A model generated the notes under the pieces. That model saw nothing but the letters and a program-made list of their open reading frames with translations, did no database searches and had not been told where the DNA came from. This document shows positions 17,671 to 26,134 of a DNA stretch of 42,742 nt, piece after piece. The stretch spans positions 1 to 42,742 of the forward strand of contig CAZXID010000017.1 of the NCBI GenBank assembly GCA_964640325.1, in the 5' to 3' direction. Made by a program: the position numbers and the translations under genes. How positions within the stretch are numbered: position 1 is the first letter of the stretch; each line of letters opens with the position of its first letter. The DNA is from DAOQAU01 sp964640325. Lineage in GTDB: Bacteria; Cyanobacteriota; Vampirovibrionia; Gastranaerophilales; Gastranaerophilaceae.

Positions 17671-18252
17671 ATGAAAATATCATTTAATGCATTTAACAAT
17701 TCTTTTTATCAGACAAACAATGTACAAGCTAAAAAAAGCCCGCAAGTTTGCGCTTCTTTAAGCAAGGATTTGTTTTTAAAGAACCATTTAGAGATTGCCT
17801 TTAGTGGCAGTATGGTTGATGTTTGTGATTCAGATGAGTTAATTAAAAGACTTGAAGACAACGGAAAAATTGAAGGAAAAGATTATTTGAGCGATTTGGA
17901 TGACAAGTCTTTGCGTGGGACTTATAAGCATGTGGTGATTTTAGATGGTGGCATCCCTCGCACTGTTTATAATTTTGATTCAGAAAATTTAAAATTGGCA
18001 ATTAAAGAAAAATTTAAATATCCAACGCCTGATGATCAATCTGAAGAATTACAGAATGAAAATCATCCTGACATAAAGGATTTTCAATCCGCTTTGGATT
18101 ATGTTGTAAAAAATGCATGTGGCATGGAGGCAATTTGTGTAAAGAAAAATCAAGGATACTTTGTTAATACTTTTGATTTTTCAACTCAAAAATTAATCAC
18201 TTCTCGTGAATATGGTCCGGATGGTAGTTTAATTTATTTTAATAAACACTAG
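17671..18252 (+). CDS. lineage-type hypothetical protein with N-terminal tag
   Basis: 193 residues, not recognised. It begins 'MKISFNAFNNSFYQTNN', with 'IAFSGS' at about residue 43, a layout shared in outline with the proteins at 36643 and 38696. The body contains 'YLSDLDDKSLRGTYKHVVIL' and ends in a beta-rich part ('GYFVNTFDFSTQKLI', 'YGPDGSLIYF'). No signal peptide or membrane segment. ATG follows AGGAGTTAAGATA. The gene is flanked by unrelated genes. It is probably lineage-specific. Confidence 0.75.
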   Translation: MKISFNAFNNSFYQTNNVQAKKSPQVCASLSKDLFLKNHLEIAFSGSMVDVCDSDELIKRLEDNGKIEGKDYLSDLDDKSLRGTYKHVVILDGGIPRTVYNFDSENLKLAIKEKFKYPTPDDQSEELQNENHPDIKDFQSALDYVVKNACGMEAICVKKNQGYFVNTFDFSTQKLITSREYGPDGSLIYFNKH

Positions 18253-18313
18253 AGCTTTGACTGGAAAAATTTCCTCGTTTTGTATATAATTGATTTAGGA
18301 AAGAGGATTTGTT

Positions 18314-18991
18314 GTGAGAGAAAAAACAGACAAAGACGAAGCTGTTAAAAAATATATGACAAGAACAGTTGAAAATTACAACTGTTGGAGGCGGATTTGG
18401 CAGTGGCTTGTCACCAAGTTTTGGTATGGCTTGAGTTACAGGTTTATTTACAGATTAGAAGTTTACGGTCAAGAAAACATTCCTAAAAATAATGACTATA
18501 TCGCAGTGGGTAACCATCTTTCTACGCTTGATCCTCCGCTTGTGTGTCATGTGCTTCCGCATCCTGTTGCGTATATGGGTAAAAAAGAGCTTTTTTATCA
18601 TCCGTTTTTGAAAGTAATGCTTGATTGGCTCGGCACTTTTGCCGTTGATAGGGAAAAAGTGGGGCTTTCTACAATCAAAACCGCTAAATCGATTAAAAAT
18701 ACAAAAAAGTGGGTATTGGGACTTTTTCCGCAGGGGACAAGAGAAAAAGGAAATGAAATTCACAAAGTTACAAAAGGATTTGTCGGACTTGCCAAAGCAA
18801 CCGGCTGTAATATTTTGCCTATCGGAATTATCGGCACGGATAAGCCCAAAAAAATTCCTTTTACAGGCAAAATTATCGTTAGAATCGGCCCTGTAATTAA
18901 ACTTTCTGATGATTCTGATGAAATGTTTAATGAATGGATTAAATCCATTCAGGAATTAACCGGATTTACTTATGTGCCGGAAGAAGTCTAA
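18314..18991 (+). CDS. plsC: 1-acyl-sn-glycerol-3-phosphate acyltransferase (PlsC-like), copy 1
   Basis: 225 residues. Membrane-associated acyltransferase making phosphatidic acid from lysophosphatidic acid. The HX4D catalytic motif is 'NHLSTLDPP' (His68, Asp73). The second motif reads 'FPQGTREKG', with Gln in place of the usual Glu of FPEGTR. Block 'ILPIGIIGTDKP' completes the fold. GTG start with GAGG 8 nt upstream. A second, divergent PlsC-like gene begins 25 bp later, so the two are probably cotranscribed; the acyl donors may differ. Confidence 0.9.
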   Translation: MREKTDKDEAVKKYMTRTVENYNCWRRIWQWLVTKFWYGLSYRFIYRLEVYGQENIPKNNDYIAVGNHLSTLDPPLVCHVLPHPVAYMGKKELFYHPFLKVMLDWLGTFAVDREKVGLSTIKTAKSIKNTKKWVLGLFPQGTREKGNEIHKVTKGFVGLAKATGCNILPIGIIGTDKPKKIPFTGKIIVRIGPVIKLSDDSDEMFNEWIKSIQELTGFTYVPEEV

Positions 18992-19016
18992 ATTTTAAAA
19001 TATTCGGAGGTTATAA

Positions 19017-19709
19017 ATGAAAAAGAAAGAAGAAAAGAATTATGCAAGAAGATATGCTCATGAGTATCATTTTTTAAGGGCATTTTTTCAATTTTTTGCT
19101 ATTTCTATTTCTTATCCTTATTTTAAAATTTATTATAACTTTAAACCCGAAGGCAAGGAAAATATTCCAAAAAGCGGCAGATATATTTTTGCTCCAAATC
19201 ACATTTCTATGTTTGATCCGCTTTTTGTATCATGTACGATTTTAAGACCAATGGTTTATATGGCAAAAAAAGAACTTTTTGAAAAAGGACATAATCTTGA
19301 ATGGTGGGTAAAAAAACTCGGAGCTTTTTCGGTTAATCGTCAAAAGCCTGAACTTGCGACATTTAAGACTCTTAAAGAAGTTTTTAAAACCGGTTGGCCG
19401 CTTGTTATTTTCCCCGAAGGCGGAATAAGAGATTTTAAGAGGATTGAAAATGTTTATAAAGGATTTGCCACCATTGCCAAAAACTTTGAAGCCGACATTA
19501 TTCCAATTTCAATTGGCGGATTTGAAGGATACAAGAAAAAACCTTTTGAACAAACGGTAAGAGTAAAGGTATGTCCTCCAATTTCTCACAAACAAAGCGA
19601 AGAAGAAATTATAAAACAATGGGCTAAACAAATTTGTGACGAAACAGGTTTTGAAAATCTTGTTATTACAGGCGATGAAGCAGAAAAAATACCCGAATCC
19701 GTCGGATAA
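19017..19709 (+). CDS. plsC: 1-acyl-sn-glycerol-3-phosphate acyltransferase (PlsC-like), copy 2
   Basis: 230 residues. HX4D motif 'NHISMFDPLF' (His62, Asp67) and 'FPEGGIRDFKR' in place of FPEGTR, so this copy keeps the Glu that copy 1 lacks. 'IIPISIGGFEGYKK' is the later block. The first 40 residues include an aromatic hydrophobic stretch likely to lie at the membrane. The ATG is preceded by CGGAGG. It follows copy 1 directly and probably shares its transcript. Identity to copy 1 looks low outside the motifs, so this is not a recent duplication. Confidence 0.9.
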   Translation: MKKKEEKNYARRYAHEYHFLRAFFQFFAISISYPYFKIYYNFKPEGKENIPKSGRYIFAPNHISMFDPLFVSCTILRPMVYMAKKELFEKGHNLEWWVKKLGAFSVNRQKPELATFKTLKEVFKTGWPLVIFPEGGIRDFKRIENVYKGFATIAKNFEADIIPISIGGFEGYKKKPFEQTVRVKVCPPISHKQSEEEIIKQWAKQICDETGFENLVITGDEAEKIPESVG

Positions 19710-19758
19710 ATTATATTTTTATTGACCCTTTATTGTAAATATTTTGACCTTTAAAGTT

Positions 19759-20205
19759 TTAAAAAACAGGTTTGATTTGATTTTTCGAAATATCCGCAGT
19801 TTGCTTTAAAATAGACTTTTTTTGAGTTTTTAAGTATGTTTGTCTTCCTGCATTTTCTGCAATCCAAGGAAGAAATTTTGCCGCAATATATTGTGTAGCG
19901 CCGCCTATAATAATAAAAGGGACTATTTCTTTTAATCTTATTTTTGCGCCAGAAACCAATGCTCCGATGGCAAGTCCGTCCAACATGCCGGTTAACAGCC
20001 CTCTTATCCCTTCACCTTTTTTAAGTATTTTCGCATCTCCCGTCGCTTTTGCTTGATTATAAGCGGGCAGAAAGTATGTAGGACACTCCAATGCGTGAAC
20101 CATTAAAATACCCAAAAGATTTCTTTTCCAGTGCCAACCTTCGTTCATACCGAAAAATTCAAATAAAATTTTCTTAAAATTTTTAGCTTGTCCTGTGTTT
20201 ACCAT
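19759..20205 (-). CDS. hypothetical membrane-associated protein
   Basis: 148 residues, not recognised. Two weakly hydrophobic, glycine-containing segments (about 68-88 and 92-112: 'GLLTGMLDGLAIGALVSGAK', 'EIVPFIIIGGATQYIAA') sit between basic ends. The N-terminal half has aromatic residues ('FFGMNEGWHWKRNL'). It is convergent with the PlsC pair and lies 169 bp from the divergent ssb gene. I see no ribosome-binding site of note. Probably a lineage-restricted inner-membrane protein. Confidence 0.6.
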   Translation of the reverse strand: MVNTGQAKNFKKILFEFFGMNEGWHWKRNLLGILMVHALECPTYFLPAYNQAKATGDAKILKKGEGIRGLLTGMLDGLAIGALVSGAKIRLKEIVPFIIIGGATQYIAAKFLPWIAENAGRQTYLKTQKKSILKQTADISKNQIKPVF

Positions 20206-20374
20206 GCTTTAATCCATTTTACAATATTTTTTTAAAAATTGAAAATAAAAAAATATGCTATTAGTTTTGATTTTTTTAGAAAAATTTAACATTACTATAC
20301 ATAATTAATTATTTTTTATGGCAAATTGTTCGGGTTTATTGTAGAATTCAAAAGTAATTGAAAGAGGATATTAT

Positions 20375-20701
20375 ATGAACACAGCAGTAATAGTAGGCAG
20401 AGCGGGGCAGGATCCCGAAATTAAATATTTTGAATCAGGAAAAGTTAAAACCACTTTTTCTTTGGCGGTAAACCGTTGGGATAATAAAACAAAATCAGAA
20501 GTTACCGATTGGTTTAATATCGATGTGTGGGATAAACAAGCTGAATTTGCGGGTGAATATATTAAAAAAGGCCGCTTGGTTGCAGTTGATGGCAGAATTG
20601 CCATAAATAAATGGACAGATGCTTCAGGCACAGAAAAAGAACGTTTTAATATCATCGCAAATAATGTGAGATTATTAGGTTCAAAAAGAGACGAAAATTA
20701 A
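20375..20701 (+). CDS. ssb: short single-stranded DNA-binding protein
   Basis: 108 residues forming one OB-fold: 'MNTAVIVGRAGQDPEIKYF', 'VKTTFSLAVNRW', 'DWFNIDVWDKQAEFAGEYIK', 'KKGRLVAVDGRI'. The protein stops right after the fold at 'LLGSKRDEN' and has no Gly/Pro-rich linker or acidic DDxPF tip, the part that in most bacterial SSBs recruits repair and replication proteins. ATG preceded by AGAGGATA. It lies 3 bp before the DUF1537 gene, probably one transcript. It may be a second, specialised SSB. Confidence 0.9.
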   Translation: MNTAVIVGRAGQDPEIKYFESGKVKTTFSLAVNRWDNKTKSEVTDWFNIDVWDKQAEFAGEYIKKGRLVAVDGRIAINKWTDASGTEKERFNIIANNVRLLGSKRDEN

Positions 20702-20704
20702 TTT

Positions 20705-22009
20705 ATGATTATTTCTAATTTAATAGGAATTATTGCAGACGACTTAACAGGTGCAAATGATACGGCTCTTCAGTTTCATTTAAGAGGTGCCAATACTCAA
20801 ATTGTACTTGATTATGAGGCTTTTTTGCAAAACATAAAAAATACACAGGTGTGGGCGGTCGCTACTGAAACCAGAAATTTGCCGGTTGATACCGCTTATG
20901 AAAAAATTAAAGAGGTTACAAAAACCTGTATAGAAAAATTAAATCTGGAATTTTTTTATAAAAAAATTGATTCTACGATAAGAGGAAATATTGCCGCAGA
21001 AACTCTTGCCATGCTTGAAATTTTGGAGTGGGATGCTTCAATAATTGTTCCCGCTTTTCCTGCAGAAGGAAGAACAACTGTTGGAGGGTATCACCTTTTA
21101 AAGGGTATACCTGTGGAAAGAACAGAAGTCGCAAGGGATGTCCATTCGCCTATTTTTGAATCTCATATCCCGACTCTTTTAAAAAGCCAACTGCCTGAAG
21201 AAAAAAAAGATTTAGTCGGATTAATCGAACTTAAAACTATTATGAAAGGAGCAGGCCCTATACTTATTAGGCTTAACGAGCTTATTAACCAGGGCAAAAA
21301 ACTAATAGTTGCAGACTCTGTTTCCATAACAGATATTGAACAGATTGTCCTTGCAATAAATAAATCAGATTTTAATATTTTACCTGCAGGCTCGGCTGCC
21401 TGTGCACAAGTTTTAGGCAATGTCTGGCTTCCTGAACTTAAAAATCAACATATTACAAAGACAATTCCGGAGCTTCCAAAACTTATAATTTCAGGCAGTG
21501 CCACCCAGCTTAACGCTGCACAACTTGATAAACTTGAAAAATCTGATGAAATTGAAAATACTTATTTTATTGATTTGGATATGAAAACGGTTTTAAATGG
21601 TGTTAATGAAGATTTGGTTAATAGAATTGTCAACAATCTGGGACAAAATAATATTGTTGTTGTTCATACCTCAAATTTAATAAAAGATTTTGACGGTTTT
21701 TCGGAAGACTCTCTAAAAGCCGAATTAACAAAATCTAAGCTTGCTTCTTTGATTACAGATTTTCTTGCAGAGTTAACAAAAATTGTCGTAAATAAAAAAG
21801 ACCTTATTTTAATCACTTTAGGCGGTGAAACTTCTTATAAATGCTGCCATGCAATAGATTCAATTCAGCTTCAACTCGTGGATGAGGTTGCACCTTCTAT
21901 TGCACTGTGTATTGATCATAAAGCTCAGTGGATTGTCACTAAATCAGGCAATTTAGGTAATTCTAATACTCTTATTGATATTATAAATTATTTTGAACAA
22001 CATGAATAA
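20705..22009 (+). CDS. four-carbon acid sugar kinase family protein (DUF1537)
   Basis: 434 residues, normal for the family. The N-terminal domain begins 'IGIIADDLTGANDTALQF', the substrate-binding signature of DUF1537 kinases such as DtnK and OtnK, and contains 'FYKKIDSTIRGN' and 'VVPAFPAEGRTT'-like blocks. The C-terminal nucleotide-binding domain holds 'LITLGGETSY'. Known members phosphorylate D-threonate, D-erythronate or related acids at the 4-position. The PdxA-family dehydrogenase gene overlaps its 3' end, the arrangement of the known sugar-acid pathway. The actual acid used is not determinable here. Confidence 0.88.
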   Translation: MIISNLIGIIADDLTGANDTALQFHLRGANTQIVLDYEAFLQNIKNTQVWAVATETRNLPVDTAYEKIKEVTKTCIEKLNLEFFYKKIDSTIRGNIAAETLAMLEILEWDASIIVPAFPAEGRTTVGGYHLLKGIPVERTEVARDVHSPIFESHIPTLLKSQLPEEKKDLVGLIELKTIMKGAGPILIRLNELINQGKKLIVADSVSITDIEQIVLAINKSDFNILPAGSAACAQVLGNVWLPELKNQHITKTIPELPKLIISGSATQLNAAQLDKLEKSDEIENTYFIDLDMKTVLNGVNEDLVNRIVNNLGQNNIVVVHTSNLIKDFDGFSEDSLKAELTKSKLASLITDFLAELTKIVVNKKDLILITLGGETSYKCCHAIDSIQLQLVDEVAPSIALCIDHKAQWIVTKSGNLGNSNTLIDIINYFEQHE

Positions 22010-22943
22010 ACAAAAAAAAATAGCTATTACAACCGGTGATGCAAATGGCATTGGAGCAGAAATTACTATAAAGGCGCTCAATAAAATTGATTTGCCCGTT
22101 GAAAATATTGTTTTGATTTCAAATTCGAAAATTTTAAATTTTTACGGGGAATTAAAAAATAAATATCGTGTTGTTGAAGTTGATTTTGATATAAAAAATC
22201 TATTAGCGGGAAAAGTTTCAGCTCAAAGCGGCGATTTTGCTTTCAGGGCATTAAAAAAAGCCTGCGAAATGGCAAAAAATAAACAGATTGATGCGATTGT
22301 TACCGCGCCTGTTTCAAAAGAAACAATGCATCTTGCAGGACACAAATTCAGCGGACAGACCGAAGTATTGCAAAAATTTCTCGCACACGATTCTCAGCTT
22401 GCCCAAATGCTTTTTGTAGCAAAAGATTTTCGAGTTTTACTTTTGACAAGACATCTGCCGCTTAAGGAAATTACCGTTGACAAAAAAAATATTATTCAAA
22501 AAATAAAAATTTTAAATGACTTTTTTCAATCAAAATTAAACATTTATGCCCCAAAGTTTGGGCTTTGTGCCTTTAACCCCCATGCCGGCGAAGGCGGAAT
22601 TTTGGGGCGCGAAGAAATAGATGTTCTTTTGCCTGCGGTTAAAGCCTTGAGAGAAGAGGGGGTTGATATAACAAGCCCTCTTGCCGCCGATACGCTTTTT
22701 GTAAAAGCTGCAAAGGCTTATTTGAGCGGTAAAAAAAATCCTTACGATTGTTATATCGCAAATTACCATGATCAGGGCTTAATTCCGATAAAAGCTTTGG
22801 CATTTGACAAAACTGTAAATATGACCATAGGGCTTGATGTTATAAGAACTTCGCCCTCTCATGGAACCGCTTTTGATATTGCAGGCAAAAACCTTGCCGA
22901 TGAATCGAGCATGATTGAAGCTATAAAGCAGGCATTGATTTAA
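22002..22943 (+). CDS. pdxA: PdxA-family 4-phospho-acid dehydrogenase (probably PdxA2 type)
   Basis: About 313 residues. NAD- and metal-dependent oxidative decarboxylase family that includes 4-hydroxythreonine-4-phosphate dehydrogenase of vitamin B6 synthesis. Motifs: 'ITTGDANGIGAEI', 'TAPVSKETMHLAGHKFSGQT', metal-site 'FNPHAGEGGILGREE' and 'NYHDQGLIPIKAL', and 'SPSHGTAFDIAGK'. A TTG at 21993 is also in frame; the ATG overlaps the kinase stop by 8 bp. Translational coupling to a DUF1537 kinase favours a D-threonate/D-erythronate 4-phosphate dehydrogenase, though a B6 role is not excluded. Its stop overlaps that of the convergent gene. Confidence 0.9.
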   Translation: MNKQKKIAITTGDANGIGAEITIKALNKIDLPVENIVLISNSKILNFYGELKNKYRVVEVDFDIKNLLAGKVSAQSGDFAFRALKKACEMAKNKQIDAIVTAPVSKETMHLAGHKFSGQTEVLQKFLAHDSQLAQMLFVAKDFRVLLLTRHLPLKEITVDKKNIIQKIKILNDFFQSKLNIYAPKFGLCAFNPHAGEGGILGREEIDVLLPAVKALREEGVDITSPLAADTLFVKAAKAYLSGKKNPYDCYIANYHDQGLIPIKALAFDKTVNMTIGLDVIRTSPSHGTAFDIAGKNLADESSMIEAIKQALI

Positions 22944-23263
22944 TACTGGAAAAATCTGTCAAAATCCACATCGTCAAAACTGCATAAAAGTTGAAAGACA
23001 TCATCATCTTCGTCCATTCGCTGAAAATTATATTCGTTAAAAAGCCAATATTTCGGATTTATTCCTTTGGACAGAACAATTTCTTTTTCTCTTAAGATAC
23101 AAAGTTTTTTCTTGACGGTTTCAACGGGTAGTTGAACAAGTTTTGAAAGTTCGACAGCCGTGATCCCTTTTTCTGATGCATATTTTTCAGGGGTTAAGAA
23201 CATCAATTCTAACCCGACTTTTTTTAACTCTTTATCTTCATGCTCAATGTCATATTCGTACAT
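22940..23263 (-). CDS. small winged-helix DNA-binding protein
   Basis: 107 residues. 'GITAVELSKLVQLPVETVKK' followed by 'KLCILREKEIVLSKG' is a helix-turn-helix with a short wing. The C-terminus is very acidic ('RMDEDDDVFQLL'). Likely a transcription regulator; the target is unknown. The start ATG has a short-spaced AGGA. Just upstream, CGTATTAA is repeated directly (23298-23313, next to the aspA stop), which could be an operator for self-control. It overlaps the pdxA stop by 4 bp in convergent orientation. Confidence 0.65.
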   Translation of the reverse strand: MYEYDIEHEDKELKKVGLELMFLTPEKYASEKGITAVELSKLVQLPVETVKKKLCILREKEIVLSKGINPKYWLFNEYNFQRMDEDDDVFQLLCSFDDVDFDRFFQY

Positions 23264-23310
23264 TCCTACATATTACCAGTAAGAATAGGCATTGTTATCG
23301 TATTAACGTA

Positions 23311-24681
23311 TTAAATCTCATTAATTGCAAGGATATTTTCTGCAGAAATCAGGTAATCAAAATCTTCTTCGCTCATTAGATTTTCATTCAAAACATATTC
23401 TTTAACGCCCAAATTAGTTTCCTTTATTTTTTCTGAAATTTTCGAAAGCTTTTCATAACCGAGTTTTGGCAAAAGTGCGGTTAAAATAGCGGTACTTGAA
23501 TTTACTTTTCGCTTCAAGCCATCTTCATTTGCAGATATGGAATTTATACATTTTTTGGTAAAAATTTTGTTGGTATTGATAAGAATATTCAAACTTTCAA
23601 GCAAGGCAAAAGCAATAAGCGGCATGTTTTGGTTTAATTCCAACTGCCCTAAAGCACTTGCGTGAGAAATTATTACATCATTTCCGATTACTTTTAATCC
23701 CACTTGAGAAACCATTTCAGGAATAACAGGATTGACCTTGCCCGGCATTATGGATGAACCGGCTTGAACAGCCGGCAGATAAATTTCATCAAAGGCTTCT
23801 AATAGTTTTAAATCGCTTGCAATTTTAATCAAATTTGAAGCATGTGCCTTTAAAATTCCTGACACTTCGCTAAAAATGTCAGCATTTTGTGTATTCTCAA
23901 CGAGATTTTCGGCTCTTGCCAAGCCAAGTGAAGTTAAATCGCGCAGCGTTTCTACAACTTCAAAAATATATTTTTTAGGGGCTCCTACACCTGTGCCGAT
24001 TGCGGTTCCGCCAAGGTTAACCACTCTGAGTCTTTCTTCACATTTATAAATTCGCCATCTGTCGCGAGAAATCGCCTCCGCATATGCCGAAAACTCTTTC
24101 CCGAGCGTCGTTAATACTGCTTCGTGCAGTTCGGTGCGGCCGATTTTTACGAGTCCGTAAAAATCGGCCTCTTTTTTCTGTAGGGCTTCTTGAAGGCTTA
24201 TAACCGCTTCTTCAAGGGTTCTTATTTTGTATATTGCTGCGATTTTAAGCGCGGTTGGAAATGTGTCGTTTGTTGATTGGAATTTGTTAATATCGTTAAG
24301 CGGGGATATAATTTCATAGTCGCCTTTTTTTTCGCCCATTATTTCAAGTGCTCTGTTTGCTATTACTTCATTGACATTCATGTTCAAAGAAGTTCCTGCG
24401 CCGCCTTGAAAAGCATCGACTTTTATATACTGGCTTAATTTTCCGTCAGACATTTCCTCACAGGCTTGAAGGATTACTTTTTCTTTTTTAGCGTCGGTTT
24501 TTTCTATTGCAAAAGCGGTTTTCATGCAGGCAAGCTTTACCAGCCCATAGGCTTTTATAAAATCTTCATCTATTTTGTAGCCTGAAACGGCAAAATTTTC
24601 TTCTGCCCTTTTTGTGTGAATTCCGCAATAATCACATTCGGGTATCTCAAGTTTTCCAAGTAGGTCGTGTTCTTCGCGCAT
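23311..24681 (-). CDS. aspA: aspartate ammonia-lyase
   Basis: 456 residues. Fumarase/aspartase superfamily: aspartate to fumarate plus ammonia. The superfamily signature 'GSSIMPGKVNPVIPEM' (residues 308-323) carries the catalytic serine loop. 'FQGGAGTSLNMNVNEV' and 'FQSTNDTFPTALKI' match aspartases. The N-terminus has an unusual short extension with two Cys. It starts 1 bp after the hydF stop, so it is translated from the same transcript. aspA in a hydrogenase-maturation operon is an arrangement I recall from anaerobes, possibly linked to supply of ammonia or amino-acid-derived precursors; that is inference. Confidence 0.92.
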   Translation of the reverse strand: MREEHDLLGKLEIPECDYCGIHTKRAEENFAVSGYKIDEDFIKAYGLVKLACMKTAFAIEKTDAKKEKVILQACEEMSDGKLSQYIKVDAFQGGAGTSLNMNVNEVIANRALEIMGEKKGDYEIISPLNDINKFQSTNDTFPTALKIAAIYKIRTLEEAVISLQEALQKKEADFYGLVKIGRTELHEAVLTTLGKEFSAYAEAISRDRWRIYKCEERLRVVNLGGTAIGTGVGAPKKYIFEVVETLRDLTSLGLARAENLVENTQNADIFSEVSGILKAHASNLIKIASDLKLLEAFDEIYLPAVQAGSSIMPGKVNPVIPEMVSQVGLKVIGNDVIISHASALGQLELNQNMPLIAFALLESLNILINTNKIFTKKCINSISANEDGLKRKVNSSTAILTALLPKLGYEKLSKISEKIKETNLGVKEYVLNENLMSEEDFDYLISAENILAINEI

Positions 24682-24682
24682 T

Positions 24683-25909
24683 TTACACCTTTAATTCGTC
24701 ATAAATCAACTTTGCGCTTTTGAAAGGTCCGAGCGCTCTTTCAAATATGCCCAAAGAGTAGGCGATTGTCAATCCGTAATTTGTAATAGGTATGTTGGCT
24801 TGTTTTGCTTTAAAGATTCTTGAAAGAATTTCTCTTCTGTTTGTCATACAAGCACCACAGTGGATTATCAGGGCGTAATCTTTAATATTTTCGGGGAAAT
24901 CATGCCCTGCGAAATGTTCAAATATAAGTTTTTTGCCTGTATATTGAGTAAGCCAGCGGGGGATTTTTACTCTGCCGATGTCATCGCCTATTGCGTGGTG
25001 GGTGCAGGATTCGCAGATTAAAATTTTGTCGCCGGATTTGAGTTTTTCAATAGCCATTGTGCCTTTGACAAATTCGTTTAATTCGCCTTTGAATCGGGCA
25101 AAAAGTATTGAAAACGAAGTCAAGGGAATACTTTTTGGAACGTCTGCGGACACTTTCAAAAATGCTTGAGAATCGGTTACTACTATTGCAGGCGGTGTCT
25201 TAAGAGTGTCGAGGGTTTTTCTTAGTTCGCGCTCTTTTGTTACTATTGCAATCGAATCGTTGTCGAGCAAATCTCTTATGGTCTGAACCTGTGGCAAAAT
25301 AAGTCTTCCTGCCGGCGCCTCTTTATCTATCGGAACAACCAAAACTGCGATTTGTCCTGCGGGGATTAAGTCTGAAATTATGCTTGATTGCGCAAAGAAA
25401 TTTTCGGGTACGTTTTTGATTATGTTTTGTTTTAAATCGTTTATGCCTTCTTTTGAAATGGCAGAAGTTTGGGTTATTTGTTTGGAATGTTTTTCAATTT
25501 TAGCAAGATTTTGAGTGATAATTTTCTGTTGGTCAATTTTGTTTATGACTGTGATAAAAGGAATTTTTCTAAGGTTGAATTCTTCAATAAGAAGTTTTTC
25601 AAATTCATCAAAGCCGTTAAAGTCGCAGACTATTATTGCCAAATCAATTCTGTCGATAACTTTTTTTGTCTTTTCGACGCGTTGTTGCCCAAGTGCGCCT
25701 TCATCGTCGATACCTGCTGTATCAACAAACAGGACGGGGCCGAGAGGCAGAAGTTCCATGGATTTTTCGACAGGGTCTGTTGTAGTTCCTGCGGTTTCAG
25801 AAACTATTGAAATGTCTTGTTCGACAAGCGCGTTTAGAATACTTGATTTGCCGACGTTTCTTTTACCGAAAATTCCTATGTGCAAACGCATTGATTTAAG
25901 TGCTTTCAT
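24683..25909 (-). CDS. hydF: [FeFe] hydrogenase H-cluster maturation GTPase
   Basis: 408 residues, the family length. HydF is the scaffold on which the 2Fe subcluster is completed before transfer to HydA. GTPase domain: P-loop 'GKRNVGKSS' (15-23), 'DTAG' (63-66), 'NKID' (123-126). The C-terminal cluster-binding domain has Cys302-T-His304 and His350-Cys351-G-A-Cys354, matching the CxH...HCxxC pattern. ATG with a strong AGGAGGT. No hydE, hydG or hydA lies in the window, but HydF implies they exist elsewhere in the genome. aspA follows directly. Confidence 0.97.
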   Translation of the reverse strand: MKALKSMRLHIGIFGKRNVGKSSILNALVEQDISIVSETAGTTTDPVEKSMELLPLGPVLFVDTAGIDDEGALGQQRVEKTKKVIDRIDLAIIVCDFNGFDEFEKLLIEEFNLRKIPFITVINKIDQQKIITQNLAKIEKHSKQITQTSAISKEGINDLKQNIIKNVPENFFAQSSIISDLIPAGQIAVLVVPIDKEAPAGRLILPQVQTIRDLLDNDSIAIVTKERELRKTLDTLKTPPAIVVTDSQAFLKVSADVPKSIPLTSFSILFARFKGELNEFVKGTMAIEKLKSGDKILICESCTHHAIGDDIGRVKIPRWLTQYTGKKLIFEHFAGHDFPENIKDYALIIHCGACMTNRREILSRIFKAKQANIPITNYGLTIAYSLGIFERALGPFKSAKLIYDELKV

Positions 25910-25928
25910 AGTACCTCCTGTATTGACG

Positions 25929-25934
25929 ATTATA
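25929..25934 (-). promoter_or_regulatory. -10 element upstream of hydF
   Basis: TATAAT on the minus strand, 20 bp before the hydF ATG, leaving a short leader with AGGAGGT. A convincing -35 is not visible. Confidence 0.5.
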
Positions 25935-26008
25935 CTATAAACTTGAGGATAAAACCTCTTGATTTTGAGAAATGTCTATGATAGTCTAGAAATTGACCGA
26001 AATATTGT

Positions 26009-26096
26009 GGGCTATTAGCTCAGGTGGCTAGAGCACTCTGCCGAACAAAACGATTAAGTATCGTTTTGTGAGAGGCCTGATAAGGGTCAGCCCGCC
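26009..26096 (+). pseudogene. tRNA-Ile relic with inserted hairpin element (E1)
   Basis: The first 26 nt repeat the tRNA-Ile gene at 26135 exactly (acceptor and D arm). The sequence then switches at the anticodon arm to CTCT-GCCGA-[ACAAAACGAT-TAAGT-ATCGTTTTGT]-G-AGAG (26036-26074), returns to CCTGATAAGGGT (the tRNA-Ile anticodon arm), and ends AGCCC, which could pair with the initial GGGCT. The 3' half of the tRNA is missing. It is not a working tRNA as it stands, but it would lie in the leader of the intact tRNA-Ile if both are cotranscribed. Confidence 0.75.
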
Positions 26097-26134
26097 AAAA
26101 CAAGAATTGAAAATTAAATACAAAGATAAAATAA

